DNA of 64,000 nucleotides from Sycobia sp. Sy_11 (Eukaryota; Arthropoda; Insecta; Hymenoptera; Epichrysomallidae): NCBI GenBank assembly GCA_018907035.1, contig JACCIC010000138.1, positions 22,501 to 86,500 of the forward strand, read 5' to 3'. Shown piece by piece: positions 63,901 to 64,000 of this stretch (position 1 is its first letter; each line of letters starts with the position of its first letter). The notes under the pieces were generated by a model. It saw only the letters and a program-made list of their open reading frames with translations, ran no database searches and was not told where the DNA came from. The position numbers and the translations under genes were made by a program.

Positions 63901-64000
63901 AACGGGTAGTTTTTGTCTTTCACGCGGATCGTGTTCCAAGGATGCGCGCGATCAGATACAGTCGGACTAAGCGAAACATTTTATTTGCGAAAGCGCGATT

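Noticed and set aside
1..64000. CRISPR arrays, bacterial operons, rRNA genes
   Set aside because: No spaced direct repeats, ribosome-binding sites or rRNA-like sequence; the DNA is eukaryotic.

Overview
This is eukaryotic nuclear DNA, almost certainly from an insect and probably from a hymenopteran. Three observations support this: a Tap/neurogenin-type bHLH gene, short GT-AG introns with insect-style TATA/initiator starts, and CpG-rich islands (runs of CGCG) inside an AT-rich background without obvious CpG loss. The species cannot be fixed from the sequence alone. Most of the window is gene-poor DNA packed with dinucleotide microsatellites: dozens of (TA)n blocks of 30-75 bp, plus (GA/CT)n, (GT/CA)n and 20-30 nt A or T runs. 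Most long open frames are translations of these repeats (IYIYIY, RERERE, SLSLSL) and are not genes.

Two genes are well supported. On the plus strand, tap (Drosophila target of Pox neuro; neurogenin family) has two coding exons at 23487-23693 and 24970-25801. A likely non-coding first exon and TATA promoter lie near 20570-21192. The basic helix-loop-helix domain is intact, but the C-terminal part reads correctly only if the frame changes by one base near 25573-25580. On the minus strand, 40414-40866 holds a two-exon gene for a 56-residue secreted peptide. It has six cysteines in the spacing of the CS-alpha-beta (defensin/termicin-like) fold, and comes with a TATA box, an initiator, an NF-kappaB-like site, a GATA site and a poly(A) signal. 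Neither exon of this gene is long enough to stand out as an open frame, so it is easily missed.

Layout: 1-9300 is AT-rich, with microsatellites, a CpG-rich patch (5000-5700) and an inverted pair of 60-bp coding-like repeats (3180-3421). 9291-9773 holds transposon remnants. 10036-10810 is a CpG-rich island with a promoter-like motif. 16309-16698 is a MITE with TTAA on both sides; a relative lies at 58313-58660. 16890-21793 contains two phase-compatible candidate minus-strand exons. 20150-26770 is the tap locus, whose 3' flank carries a degenerate minisatellite. 26770-40300 is microsatellite-rich intergenic DNA. 40307-41018 is the defensin-like gene. 41000-64000 is again repeat-rich, with a candidate terminal exon near 49 kb, a decayed mariner transposase fragment at 63.7-63.9 kb and a possible 5' exon at 63.1-63.3 kb.

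The two confident genes have no obvious functional link: one is a neural transcription factor, the other a probable immune or venom-type effector.
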